A stretch of DNA of 64,000 nucleotides, taken from positions 3,348,001-3,412,000 of the forward strand of contig BSDZ01000003.1 in the NCBI GenBank assembly GCA_030268105.1, read 5' to 3'. The notes under the pieces were generated by a model. It did not search any database, was not told the DNA's origin, and saw nothing but the letters and a program-made list of their open reading frames with translations. Shown piece after piece: positions 46,051 to 57,657 of the stretch. Made by a program: the position numbers and the translations under genes. How positions within the stretch are numbered: the stretch's first letter is position 1; each line of letters opens with the position of its first letter. Source of the stretch: Volvox africanus. Taxonomy: Eukaryota; Chlorophyta; Chlorophyceae; Chlamydomonadales; Volvocaceae.

Positions 46051-49000
46051 ATGCGAGGAATGTGGGGTCATCTGCGCGCTTGCTTCTCAACAGCGCGAGA
46101 TGGGTCGTCGCACGCTGCACATGGTCGTATGCGTGCACTTGGTGGTGGGTCCGCAATTGGAGAGGGAGCCCAACAAAATACCCCGCTCAGCGGCGTGGAG
46201 CAGCAGTTGTGCTTCGGGGCCTCCACGTTCGGCAGCGACCCGAATTCGCCACGCGCCATCGCCCCCGTGTTGGCGAAAGATCTATCATCTGATGAGCAGC
46301 AACAAATGCTTGGCAAGGGTTTCTCATCTTCCCTCCTGGCTAAGGCGCCGTCGGTGAAGGCCAGCCACAGGACAGGGGTTACCATCCGCTTCGACACTTC
46401 GAAAGATGGAGAGTGCGACAACAGTGTGATGGCTAGTACCGTCCCTTCCGGTTGTGCTTCGTCTGGGGCGATCTGGAAATCTACTGTAGAAGTGCGTGGC
46501 GCCAGGGTTCAGCTGCTGCTGCCAAATGACTCAGCTAAAATCTCCAATGCTGGTGGCGGAGGGGGCACTAATGAGGTTTCGACTGTGACGGCGACGGCGG
46601 TGGCGACGCCAGCCGGATCCCGAAAGGTCATCGGCTCTTTATTTGTATCGGGCAAGCCTGATGGAGAGGTGGGCAGATGGGCGGGCGGAGTTGGGTGTGG
46701 AAGGTTTGGGAAGGATAAGATCTGACTTAGAGTTTGGCGACATCTTACGGGGCATCTTGCAGCACGTATTCGAGGATTGCGCTGGACAGGGACCGATGCA
46801 TTCAGTAGGTCCATTACCGTTTCTCTCCCTGAATGTGCAAGCAACTGCATCGTAAATCCTCAACCTGGGTGAGGAGCAGCTCTCCGGTCTGGACTTCCGC
46901 GTGAACTCACTCTCGCCAGTATCCACACACATCCAAACACAACCCCGCTCCCCTACCCATATTCCCCAAATTCGCGTATGGGGCTATGTCGGAACATGAC
47001 ACGAACGAAACTACATGGCATACAAACGCGCCGCTTTACGCGGTATGCAGCCACGCGCTCTGGCTCAGCTTGCGGGCCTCTTACTAACACAGCATGTCCA
47101 CTACCGCTCTGAGCTTGAGGCGATTATGACGACCCACGGGTCGGCGTTTCCCATGAGCCTTCTGGCGGACCTGCTGCAGCGGAACAACGTCACGCTTCCG
47201 CAAAAGCACCTGCGCATAATCGAAACCCTCTACCGGGTGGAGGAGCGGCAGGTCACGGACGGGCCGCGGCGGGAGGGCGGAGAGGAGGCCGCTGACAACG
47301 TTGCCGGCAGCGACGAAAGGAGGGATGGCTGCGCAAAGGTAGGCGCGGCTCTGCACGAAGAGGTGCATGGGTATGAGCGGTACATACATCCGTTGAAATA
47401 TTGGTTTAGTTGGAGTGAATGCGGACGTCGGGGACGAGCGCAGACCAACGGGTGCGACTGGATGCGGGCCGTCTTGATCTCGTCCGGCAAATGATAAAAG
47501 AATCAAAAGAAGTTTTGCGATTGAAGAGCGGAAGATGCAGCACGCAGGAGAAGCGGAACCATTGGGGGCAGGGAAAGCGTACCCATCGTTAATTGCTCAA
47601 ATGCAGTGGATGAACAAATGGTGCATCAAGACAGAGTTCCAATACTAGGGATGGGGCTGTGGCTGGACAGGTAGTATTGGACTGGTCCAGAGGAGGCGGG
47701 GCGGTCGTACGGCGTGATGGCGTCGCCGTTGCGCTTTGGGGAGCTCTGAAAGTGTGGCACCTGGGCGTAACAGATTGTCCTCACGGGCCACGTCGGCGCG
47801 ACTCATCTGCGGTCCTACTAGTCATTGTCGAGTGCTCCTTGCGCCGTGTTAAACGATACCGCGGCCAGGGCTGCGACTCCTCTCTCCCATCCCCTGCATA
47901 CGCGCTGCACTGAGTACGTCTTGGCAATCGCGCTTATCGCCCGTTTCACCTTTCTTTATTGTCTGCACCACCACAAATATGCGCGGCATTGCGAGCCCTT
48001 CGAAGCTCATGATTGTTTCCGTCCTTCATATTATTTTCGCACGATCACAGATTGACGGCTTGGCACTGCTGAAAGATCTGGATCGTTCCGCCTTCCGACA
48101 CGTCGCGCTGGGTGGAGGGCCCGGCGGAGAAATGCGACAAGTCGGGGAGGGCGCCAACGCACAGAGGGGGGTCACCAGCGTCGCTAACAGCAAGAAGAAC
48201 CATATGCCGTCGGGGCAGCTGGTACGGATGGAATGTAGGCTGTGGCACGGATGATCCTGCGTATGGCCAGACGGTATCATTAACTGGATGTCGGATTGTT
48301 TGTGGGATCCATCCATCAGTTGTGTGGGAAGGGGGGGAGACGCATGGGACACGTGACAGTGGACATGGTTGAAGGTAGTTGTTATTGCGGGCAGCGGCAA
48401 TACCTTCCTCTCCCCTTGCCGGCCTGGAGCCCCACGAGATTTCCAAACGCACTCCTCCATGCTCCTTTCCTCCTTGCTTATTTCTGCCGCTTCCCTCCTG
48501 TTCCCTCCGTTGCCCCTTGTGACCCCCCCCCTGTTTCTAAGGGTGACAAGACGCGCATATTGCAGCTGGTGGCGTCACAGCTGGCCAACGATGAGAGCCT
48601 GCGGATACGGTCGGGAAGGTGGGGATTTGAGGGTTGCCATTCTGGAATGATCGATATGGTTTGCTGAGGGCGAGAGCCGGTGGGATTCCATCAAGCACGT
48701 ATAGAAAGGTGTAGCAAGTGATGTGGCAAGGTCCCAGGCCTTCAGGAGCTCAGTCGGGGCCCAGCGGCAAACCCTGCGTGGAGGAATCTTGAGGTTGCAG
48801 CAAAGATATGCGGATGTGTGTGCATGTGGCCGTGCAGTCCTGGTTCCGTTCCCTGCTGTATCCGCCAGTCCCGGCAGTCTTGACTGATATACACAGTTGG
48901 TTCCCCGGCTCGAAATGCGCTACGGTGTTGCTCCTTGATTGCTTTCCAATGAAAAGAAGTCGCAATAGAACACATTGACCTGCTTGCCGTATTGCCCCCA

Positions 49001-52000
49001 GCTATCTCCTCTTATGCTTTCCTCCACGGTCATCTGGCATGTGGACTGGCTTCCCCTTGGCTGGGTCCTTGGTGTAAGGATGCCTGTTTTCCCTGCGTCA
49101 CGATCTCCATGTGTCTTCTCCAGCTTGACGAGAGCGACGTTGGGTGACACCCCGGCTGTCCGCCTCCTGCCCTCCCCGATGCAGCGGCGAGGACCTGACT
49201 CCGGCGCACCTGCAAGAGGCGGTGGAGCAAATCGACCTGACGAGCATCGCAATTCCCGTGGGCACACGTGCTCCGTATGTAGCCTCCGGGGAGGAACCGG
49301 TGAGGAGGACAGAGGGAGCCGGGCAGTTCGGCTGGCAATGGGGCACGGCATTCAAACTTCCTTGACTTTCAGGTCATCATAACCGAGCTGCATTAGGGAC
49401 CGGCCGAGCATAGCGCCGTTTGCCGCAGCGATCAAGACCATTGCCATGTACTGCTGCAGCCCCTTTCTGTCCCTCCACCGCCTGCAACACAAACCGGGGT
49501 GCGCAACATGGCCTCCTCCCGCATTTCATGCTTCCACGGGTAAACACAGGTACAGCTTCAGCCCTGAAACATTGTTTCAGGAAACCAGTCTTTCAGCACG
49601 AGTGTGTTAAAGCGGCTGGGAAGTGTGCGAATTGCATGGACGTTGCACGGATGAGCATGTCGGCGTCGCGGTGGCGCATCCCCCGGCCCTCGGGTCCCAA
49701 TACCGTGTTAGGTGACCCATTCAGACGTCTTCACCTCTCGGCCCCTATTCATCCGGCCCAACCCACGCGCCGCACGGTTGTGCAGGACTCCTTCAAGGTC
49801 CCGGTGTGGTCGCTGCGTGCAATGCAGCTGCGCAAGCAGCAACGAGACCAGGAGTTGTTGGGATCAGATCCCCACCTGCGGCATCTGGGTCAGGCGGGCC
49901 GGGAGGCGCTACGACTGCAGCTTACTCGTCGGTCCCTCTTCCAGCAAGAGGAGATCATTGCCAACGCAGTGGTGACGGGTGAGTTCAGTGGAGGGGATTT
50001 TGGTGGTGGTGATGGTATGTTTGTAATGCCGCCAGCATAGAAATGTACCATGGGGCTTTGGGTAGAAAGCAGGCAGGAGACCCAAGCAAACCCAGAATAC
50101 AGTGAGTAGTCGAAGCTGGTCAGTTGCTGTTTTGCTTCAAGGCCGGGCAATACTTCCGAACTCTGTATTGTTGTGCGTGGGGATGAAGGTTCTCAGTGGG
50201 GCTAGATGAGGTGCAGGTCGGGAACACTGACACTCTCCCTGTGTACGAAAATCATGGCGAGAAAGACCCTTTGCGCCTGAGAGCGCGGCATCTTGGTTGG
50301 GCGGCATCTTGCTGCCACCGCGTTCACAGTCTGTTCCCTGTGCAAAATAACGTCTCGCTGTTAGCCATCGATTCTCGTTCTTACCTCATTCAACCCGCTG
50401 CTTTCTCTCCTGGTCATCCCTTACCGTTATCCGATAGCGTTTCTGTCCTGATGTCAGCTTGCGAGCGCGTCGTGAAGTCGTGTTGTAGTTGGGGCACAGC
50501 ACCTGCAAATCCACCTCGCATGCGATCCCCGACTGCCGCCTTGCGCCCTTCAACGTGCCTCAGCTGCCCGCGCCGCTGTTACACCGTCCGCACGTCTAAC
50601 GGAGAACTCCATTCAGCTGGGGGCCCTCTCCCGGTTAGAGAGTCTTCAGCGTACCGGATCGAGGAACAGCAGCAGCAGCCCCCAGCGGCGGAGCGCAACC
50701 GTGCTACCAGCAGCGTCCGTTGTCACCAACCAATCTGATGGAGGAGCTGCTGGCGGCAGGGGAAGGGAGATGCAGGATGGCGGGGTTGAACGCAGGGATC
50801 AGGACACTGATCAGATCCAGATCTGCGGCTCACGGTGTGGCAGTACCGGCAGCAGCGTCCTTAACTCTGCAGCGATAGTGGAGCCACGTGATGCTTCAAG
50901 CAGCGGTGACGGCAGTGCACGAGGGGCCACCTCACCGTTCACAGGGGTGTCTCTGCTAATAGGTTGCGGTGGCCCTTCTTTGGTGGCGCGAGCGTGCGCT
51001 GAGCCTTCCAATTCGGGTGATGCTGGTGGTGGCGGAGGCACCAGTGACCCTTCGTTGGCGTCGTCCGGTGCTGCAATCGTATCTAGCCCCAAAGTGCTAT
51101 ACCTCGCCGGGAGCGGCATGACGGAACTGCAAGCGAAGGTGATTGCGCCGATGCCAGCTTCCGTTTCACAAAAGCTTCCTACACCGTTGCCCTCACTTCT
51201 GGTCCCACTTTCGTCGCGTCCACCGCCGATTCGAGGTTCAGATGATGGGGCACTGCCACTACACCCGCGGTCTCATCAAGGAGGTCCTACGGGGGCAGTG
51301 GCCGGTGAGGAGCCGTTGCAGGTGGGTATGCTAATGCAGGGCGGCTCGGCCATGGAGGCGGCGCAACGGGTGGTCGGTCGTGTAAGCCCCCACTCCCCTC
51401 TAGGAAGAAGCGCATGGGAAACCACAGGTGGCGAAAGAGACTGTACAGCAGAATGCAGCAGCCGCTCTGGCAGCGGCGGCCGCGTTCGGAAAAGAGTCAG
51501 TGGTGATGGCACAAGTGAGTTGAAAGCAGGTAATGAGCCGGGTGGGAACATTATCCCGAGTCATGCCTCCTCCAAATAGCCAGAGGCGCTGTGCCATGTA
51601 AGTGCCCTTGACCATGTGTTGTTGGCTTCATCTGCAATCCCTGTATTGAAGCCCTCACTTCTGCAGCGAGTATTGTACGGCGTTCAGATGCAGTGGACAG
51701 CGGCATGGGCGACAATTCCGCGATTAGGTTGCAGTGTGCTAGTGGTTACAGAAAAGCGTGGTGTTACCTGGAGGTAACATAGGTCTCCCACACGCTTTTA
51801 CATTAGGGTTTGGTGGTTCATGAGCTCCGTCCATGTGGCAGACTTCCGAGATCTACGTGCGTCATAACCTTAAACTGGCCTGTGCGGCCGCCTCTTCCCT
51901 AGGCAAGCTGACGTTCGGTTTGCTTCTTGCCATCCTGGGAATTGGGCCCGCTATCTTGGCCCACAGTGGTTAACGCCGGTTCAATGGGCGGCCCCAGGGC

Positions 52001-52740
52001 AGGGTCTGCCGTTACCAAGAATGGCAACGGACGCAGTGGATATGCGGAAGGTGGTCCGCAACCTATTTCCTCTCCCTGTGCTCGCGTTGGCACGCCGTTG
52101 CTACTGCGTCCTGGGAAAGATGACGGCGAGCCGCATAATCCCATAGATGAAGGATTGCTCCGGAGGCCGCGGGACCGTGAGGCGGCGGCGATGTTGCACC
52201 GGGGCTCGGCCAATGCACGCAGCAACTCCCAGTGCCAAGTATCAAGTGAGTTAAGCGTGTGGAGCAGTGCAGGATAAAGTTTATTTAAGCCTGGGGTTGG
52301 GGACTTGCGTGTGGTACCCTGCAGCCTGGATGGTGCCCCCCTAGATGATGTGGTAGGAAACAACATGAAGGCTGAACGTGCCGTGACTTAAGCATCGTAT
52401 ACGCTTTGTGAAATGCAAAATGAATACGGTTTGTCTTCGCGGTTTTGTAAGGTCAGTTTTGCGTCCTTTTTACGCGTTGCAGTGTGCAGCATTCTGGACG
52501 AGATGGGTACCCATAGCATGACAGCCCTATGGCAGCCGTCTAACTATCGCTTGACACGTACTGACCTGCCCTGTTCCTGTTGTCCTTGCCTGCATCCCGC
52601 TCAACCTTGCCCTACCAGATTTCAACACGTGTTCCACATCTGGCTCGCGTGTGGTCCGGGCTGAGTTTGGAAGCTGGGTTAACGCCAACATAGATAATGC
52701 CGCCGAGCTTCCTGGTCAGTGCAGCACGTCTGGTATATGA
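46051..52740 (+). CDS. Uncharacterised protein, about 880 residues, possible SAM-like segment
   Basis: Family not recognised. Exons joined in phase: 46051-46668, 46733-46804, (perhaps a 27-nt exon near 46830-46858), 47051-47338, 48051-48140, 48542-48609, 49185-49299, 49786-49978, 50639-51514, 51967-52245, 52694-52740. Donors include perfect gtgagt after 51514 and 52245. Residues 1-206 are Ser/Gly-rich. A helical middle follows with FGDILRGILQHVFEDCAGQ, LADLLQRNNVTLPQKHLRII, IDGLALLKDLDRSAFRHVAL plus GDKTRILQLVASQL (the order and spacing recall a SAM domain), LTPAHLQEAVEQIDLTSIAI and a charged helix (SLRAMQLRKQQRDQELLG). The last 400 residues are Ser/Gly/Pro-rich and probably disordered. It is divergent from the large membrane protein. 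ATG 46051 is the first in frame; the preceding stretch opens only with TTG. Confidence 0.6.
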
Positions 52741-54395
52741 TGCATCAACTTACCGTCACCTTCAACCCGCAGTAGTTTAGTATAAGAGGAAATGAAGGTA
52801 GTTCTGCGCGATACCGCAGCTTCACGGTGACGTAATAGGTCGGCGAGTTCGTGGGCTTGCGGCTCTCAGTTGAGGCTGCAAGACGCGGGCATTATTATCA
52901 CAATCGACGCAACTCTTAGAACCTTGTCGTGGCGCTTGTCACCATCGCCTATGTTTGGATCTATAATGAGTAGGTTGGTTTCCAAGTCTGTAGTAACCGC
53001 CTTCCCTTGCGTTACAGCGCGCCTGCAAGACGTGATTTGCCACTTTGCACGACCCTGTAGACGCTGTAAGGCTGTTATGCCATCCGTCCATCGCAGAACA
53101 GGTACTGTAAATATGCCGGAGCTGCCACTGTCGGCAATTTATCAAGAACCAAACTTTCAACAAAGAACTAATAAAAACTGACCCCAGCACACGCATCACA
53201 AGTCGACGCAGGAGAAACGAGGACATCGATGCATTGTTACGTGGTGTTGCATTCGCTGTGGACGCACTTGTCACAATTGCGTTGGCACAGTGATCGAAGG
53301 GGTCCTGCCCACCCCTTCAAGGTTATTTTGGCTATAGTACCAGGGGAGGTTAGTCGCAGCGGTTCAAAAGCACCGTTCAATAATTCCCAACTCAGGCCTT
53401 CATCTACTTGCGGGTCCACGCACTACACTCAATATCCATCCGGCAGCCTGCCACCCTTCGCCGCATGAACGGCCTCGAACGCCAGCGCAGCATGCGCGAG
53501 CCCGCCTTACAAACCTCTTGCCCAACAACGCCCGGACTGCATGGATGACCATGCAGCTGCAAGCCCGCCTCTACCCAAGCCGGCTGATCAGCGGCATTGC
53601 GCAACATAGCGCACACGCATGTTCACTCATGTATTTTGGTTAAGACGACAGCACCGTTGGCAACTGGACTGGAACCTCCGACGGGTACTGATTGGACAGC
53701 CATAAGTACCGCTTAATACGTCAAGGAACTGTCATCCTGTGGCCCGTTTTCCTTGTGTGCCCGTAAGACCGGCGACAGCTTGGGAAACTCATATAACTTC
53801 CAACTTCTGCCCATCCCTTCCGAGCTTCGTGGCAGCCTCACAGGCCACAATGATCTCTCGACAACCGAACTGCCACGAGATCCCGCTGTTCCTGTCATGC
53901 CGTCGGCGCCTAATCAGCTCTACTGCGCCCATGTTAGGCACAGAGCTGCCATGGCAGCACAACCTATCTTGATACATTACTTGCCCTCTTCACGGACCTT
54001 ATCTGGAACATCAAACCCCCATAAATCACGCACGCGTCACTCACGTCGCAAGCCAGGCCTCATACTCGAACGGCAGCCCAATCCTGGACAGTCGCGGAGA
54101 AACATGCTCCCACGCGGCTACCTCGCGGAATGCATGCTCGTTCCACCAGATACCCTAGGCCTGCACCATCCAGCACCTTAACAGTTCAAGCTCGGGGATG
54201 CACATGGTGTCTAAAGCACATGCCTGGCAACTGGTGCACAACTCCAAATGCAGCACCTGAGCCCACTCTTACGAGCTTCATGATAGCTGGTTCCATCCGC
54301 ACCAATGAGTCCCCATGATAGGACACGCCCATGCTCAGCCGGTTGCCCAAGGCTCCTGGGCCCCCCACACGAAACACTTCGAGAAGGATGTCCCG
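52741..54395. other. Intergenic between convergent genes, no supported gene
   Basis: About 1.65 kb between the stop of the plus-strand uncharacterised gene and the stop of the minus-strand phosphodiesterase; expected to hold both 3' UTRs. Open frames on both strands are short, with no splice-linked coding signal. Confidence 0.4.
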
Positions 54396-56320
54396 TCAAG
54401 GAGTTCGAAGCGGAAGCTGCCGGTCCTCTCTGGGCGTCGGTGCCTGAGGCCGCGGAGGCACAGGTGCGCGCTGCTGCTGCTGCCCCTGTCCAGGAGCCTG
54501 CTGCTGCTGTGGTTGCCCCTGATCACTTGCTTCGTCCTGCTGCTGCGCTGGTTTCGGCATAAGGTGCGGCGGGAGCACGAGGCCCGCCCTGTCCAGGGCC
54601 GACCACTCCCGAATTGTGAGTTCAAGGTGCTCCAACGCCATCTTGACGAAGTCTGGCGCTGCCCGCTCAAAGCAAGTTAAGGTAGGCTACAAGCAGGGGG
54701 TAAATGAGGCTCTGCTCAGGGGTACGGCATAAACTGACTAAGAACCCCGAACCAATCATCATGGCTGCAAGAAGACAAACAGCCTTAATACCGCTGCCAG
54801 CAAATTCACCTACTGAGACGGGACAGATTGATGCAGGACAACCATCCACTAACCTTTAGGAAAATGTTTATGAAGCCCAATTGCGCGCGCGGCATGTTAA
54901 TTGCCGTCCGGTTGCACATAGCTGAGACAGGCAGGCCGATTGCGGCCTCTCGGTCACCCTACAAGACAGGTGCTTATGATCATAAGAGGGTGACCTTAAC
55001 ACCTTCCTCATCGAAGTGGACGTACCTGGTCACAGAACTCCTCAATGACCCGCTCTGCCCAGCCTCGCGCCAGGTGGAACGGCCGCGATGGGTTCGCGAT
55101 ATCCGCTAAGTGGACAAGCATTTGGTACAATAGCGTGCGGTCCGTCCACTCGCTAAGGTCCGGCTTTGCGTCCACCTGGGACGTGAACCGGTTTAACAGG
55201 TCGAAATGCACTGCCATGTCTGTTGACAGCACTGTCTCGATCATAAGCTTCCGTATCTGCAACACAACCCATGCCAGCTAATTCAACCGAAGGAGCAAGC
55301 AGAGCTGTCATGAAGTAAAAGGGAAACCTACTTGCTTCTGGTCGTCCACGCTGAACCCGCTGAAAATGTCCAGGTCCGGGGACTCCCGAGCAATTGCGAA
55401 CGCCCGTGCGATGTGGAAATTCTCGTTTACCGACTTGTCATTGTACATAGTGGCCCTAGGATGCCGGCTGTTAATGAGAAAGTCGTTGTTGACGCCCAGG
55501 TGCCCTAGGTCATGCACTGCTGAGGCAATGATGATGCTGAAGTACTCAAGCTTAGAGATCTCCTTTACTTGCTTCTTGAAGCTCTCCAAGATCACTGCAG
55601 CTGTCTGCGTGACGTCTGCCGCGTGCGTGTTGTTATGATAGGAATTGGGGTTGTATTCCTGCTCTACCCGCAACAAGTAATTGACGACTTTCGCGCGGTC
55701 CAGAAACCAGCCGTCCTGCGCTCAAGGTTCGGGTTAGTGACCGATAACCTTTATGGCATGGTAGAGGCCCTCGCTTACCAGGAGCTCGTATGTTTCGAGC
55801 AAGGTGACGGTGATGGTAACCAGCGGGTTCCCATGCGTCCTGCTATACAGCTCGAACGCGTTGAAGTTCCATGCGTACGTCTGTGATAGAGCACAGAAAC
55901 ATTTCAGGATGGAGAATCATAAAGGCGGTGACCAGCCACGGTCCTCCGCGCCGATCAGCAAAACGTGGAGGCACTCCGGACCTGGTCGCGGATGGAGTCG
56001 CACCAGCCTTGCCGTTGGCTGGCATACTTGTCATAGACAAGATGACCCGGCGTTTGCCGGTTCGAGCTGGAAGCATTCTCATCCTGGTCCGCGACGTGGC
56101 TGGCGTGAGGCCCCGCAGGAACTCCGCCGTTCATGGTGGCCTGATGGCGAGGAGTCGAGTTGCTGGGCTCCTGCCTCACGTCGTATTGCTGCGGCGGAGG
56201 CAGAGCCCCTCTATCATGACGCCTGAGGAGCTCTGCTGTTTTGAGGTCTATGCGAAGCCACCAGGCGCAAAGTCGCGATATGAGCCGAAATGGAAGCCTG
56301 AGCACTGCCAGGACGACCAT
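54396..56320 (-). CDS. 3',5'-cyclic nucleotide phosphodiesterase (PDEase I family)
   Basis: It should hydrolyse cAMP and/or cGMP to the 5' monophosphate. Six exons join in phase 0: 56320-55982, 55880-55779, 55715-55332, 55256-55026, 54958-54854, 54686-54396, giving 483 residues. Residues 1-113 are a hydrophobic/basic start (MVVLAVLRLPFRLISRLCAW) and a low-complexity linker. The catalytic domain follows with all metal-site blocks: YHNNTHAADV, HDLGHLGVNNDFLI (H-D-x-x-H-x-G-x-x-N kept), HLADIANPSRPFHLARGW, QGDREAAIGLPVSAM (the Q-G-D turn spans an exon junction), and AQLGFINIFLK, where the Gln is the purine-binding glutamine. The end is ALEHLELTIREWSALDRAG and then a Gln/Pro-rich tail. Algal PDEs often carry N-terminal membrane or sensor domains. 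An in-frame tag acceptor just before the ATG means an upstream exon is possible. The first donor (gtccgg) is weak. Confidence 0.88.
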
Positions 56321-57657
56321 GAACCAGGGCTACCGTCTCCTCGCTGTCATCCTGGCAGCCGCTCCTCTGGCCTTCGATGGAAAGGCGCAGCTAAGCGCCC
56401 CGCCGGCCTAGGTAACGGACGGGGCCTGCATTGCCGGCTGGTTGAGTTGTTGGGCTGGCCGTCCGCGTGGAAAAATGCGTCCCACTAGCAGGAGCAATGG
56501 AAACAAGTAAAGGTCTAAAAAGCTAAGTAACTATAGCTACTCTTACAAAGTCAGTAAGCCTGTCTGAGTGAGTCCCCTGGGAAAGCTCCAGGGGGGGTTC
56601 TCAAAGGTGGCATTAAGCGTCCTTCACAAGGGTTTCTTGGATATATAGAGAGGTTTTCGTATGTACTTACGGAATATGATGTCTATAGGCGCAAACAGGA
56701 CAGGCGGAGTTATGACCTCCACATGTATCACCCTTGGTGAGGTAAAGAAGACCGAAAATACGGCTTGCACATTAGACTACATGGCTCTTACTTAATGGAT
56801 AAGCATGTTCTCTGCGTTACTTCAGTCCGTCTGCTTCAGACCGTCATTAAGGAGTTGAACGCCCGAAGCATATTGTCCGTTACTACTTGGCTTTTACTAT
56901 GCATATGATATTTTGTAGCTTGAAATTACTTGCCCTTCAAGCTATGATTGTACAAAGTTTCGGTATGGCGCATGGATCAGGGACCCGGTGGGACGCTTCT
57001 GAGCTGGCAACATCATTTTTGGAGAGTTATATGTACAGGAAAATAATTAGTCTGAACTAAGCGCTAGGCGGAATGACAATGAGCGCCCGTGACGCTTGCA
57101 GTTTCTTCCTGGGGCCCTGTACGCCTAGGCCTGCCTTAACGTTCTTCTCAATTAGAGCACTGCAGTGTAGTTCCATGTTGGGCAATATTACTGGAAGCGT
57201 TTTTTGCCGTAACCGGTTAGGGCCGCCCAGTCTATCTCGCCCTGTTAACACGGCACATGACTGCACAGTGACATTATTGCTGAAACCCATTAACTCAAAA
57301 GCTATCTCAAAGAAGCTGCAATTCCCCAATGGTTGGTAAAAGAATACATAGCACCCAACCCCTATCCTCGTTATCCTTCCCCGTCGCACGCGCTTACACA
57401 TGCTTCTATGTATCAAACTTAACCACGCCTACTGTACGCCACGCTCAACGGAATTACGATCAGCCCAACGAGTAATTACTAACTCCAGCAATGTACGAAA
57501 ACTAATTAGCCCGCTTGCTCAACCCCATGTTTGCTTTCCTGTTCAATAGCGGGAAATAACCATTTAACGGCGCGCATGGGTCGCCTGTTCCCTTTCAGTC
57601 TCAGGGGCCAACGATGATATCACACAAGATTTTCCCCTCGACTTCTCATCCTCTCAG
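56321..57657. other. Intergenic, AT-rich, no supported gene
   Basis: About 1.3 kb between the phosphodiesterase start and the stop of the zinc-hook ATPase gene, both minus strand. It should hold the ATPase 3' UTR and the PDE promoter or additional 5' exons. No coding signal linked by splice sites was found; the longest open frame (57416-57057, minus) has no recognisable features. Confidence 0.4.
57394..57398 (-). terminator. Possible TGTAA polyadenylation motif of the zinc-hook ATPase gene
   Basis: Minus-strand TGTAA about 260 nt beyond the stop at 57658, a normal 3' UTR length for chlorophycean genes. A five-base motif can occur by chance. Confidence 0.25.

Noticed and set aside
54667..54711. 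Stop codon inside the phosphodiesterase C-terminus (SLIYPLL...* frame), suggesting a truncated or frameshifted enzyme
   Set aside because: A second acceptor (cttgtag, exon start 54686) joins the previous exon in phase and reads PTLTCFERAAPDFVKMALEH into the normal C-terminal helix, so no frameshift is needed.
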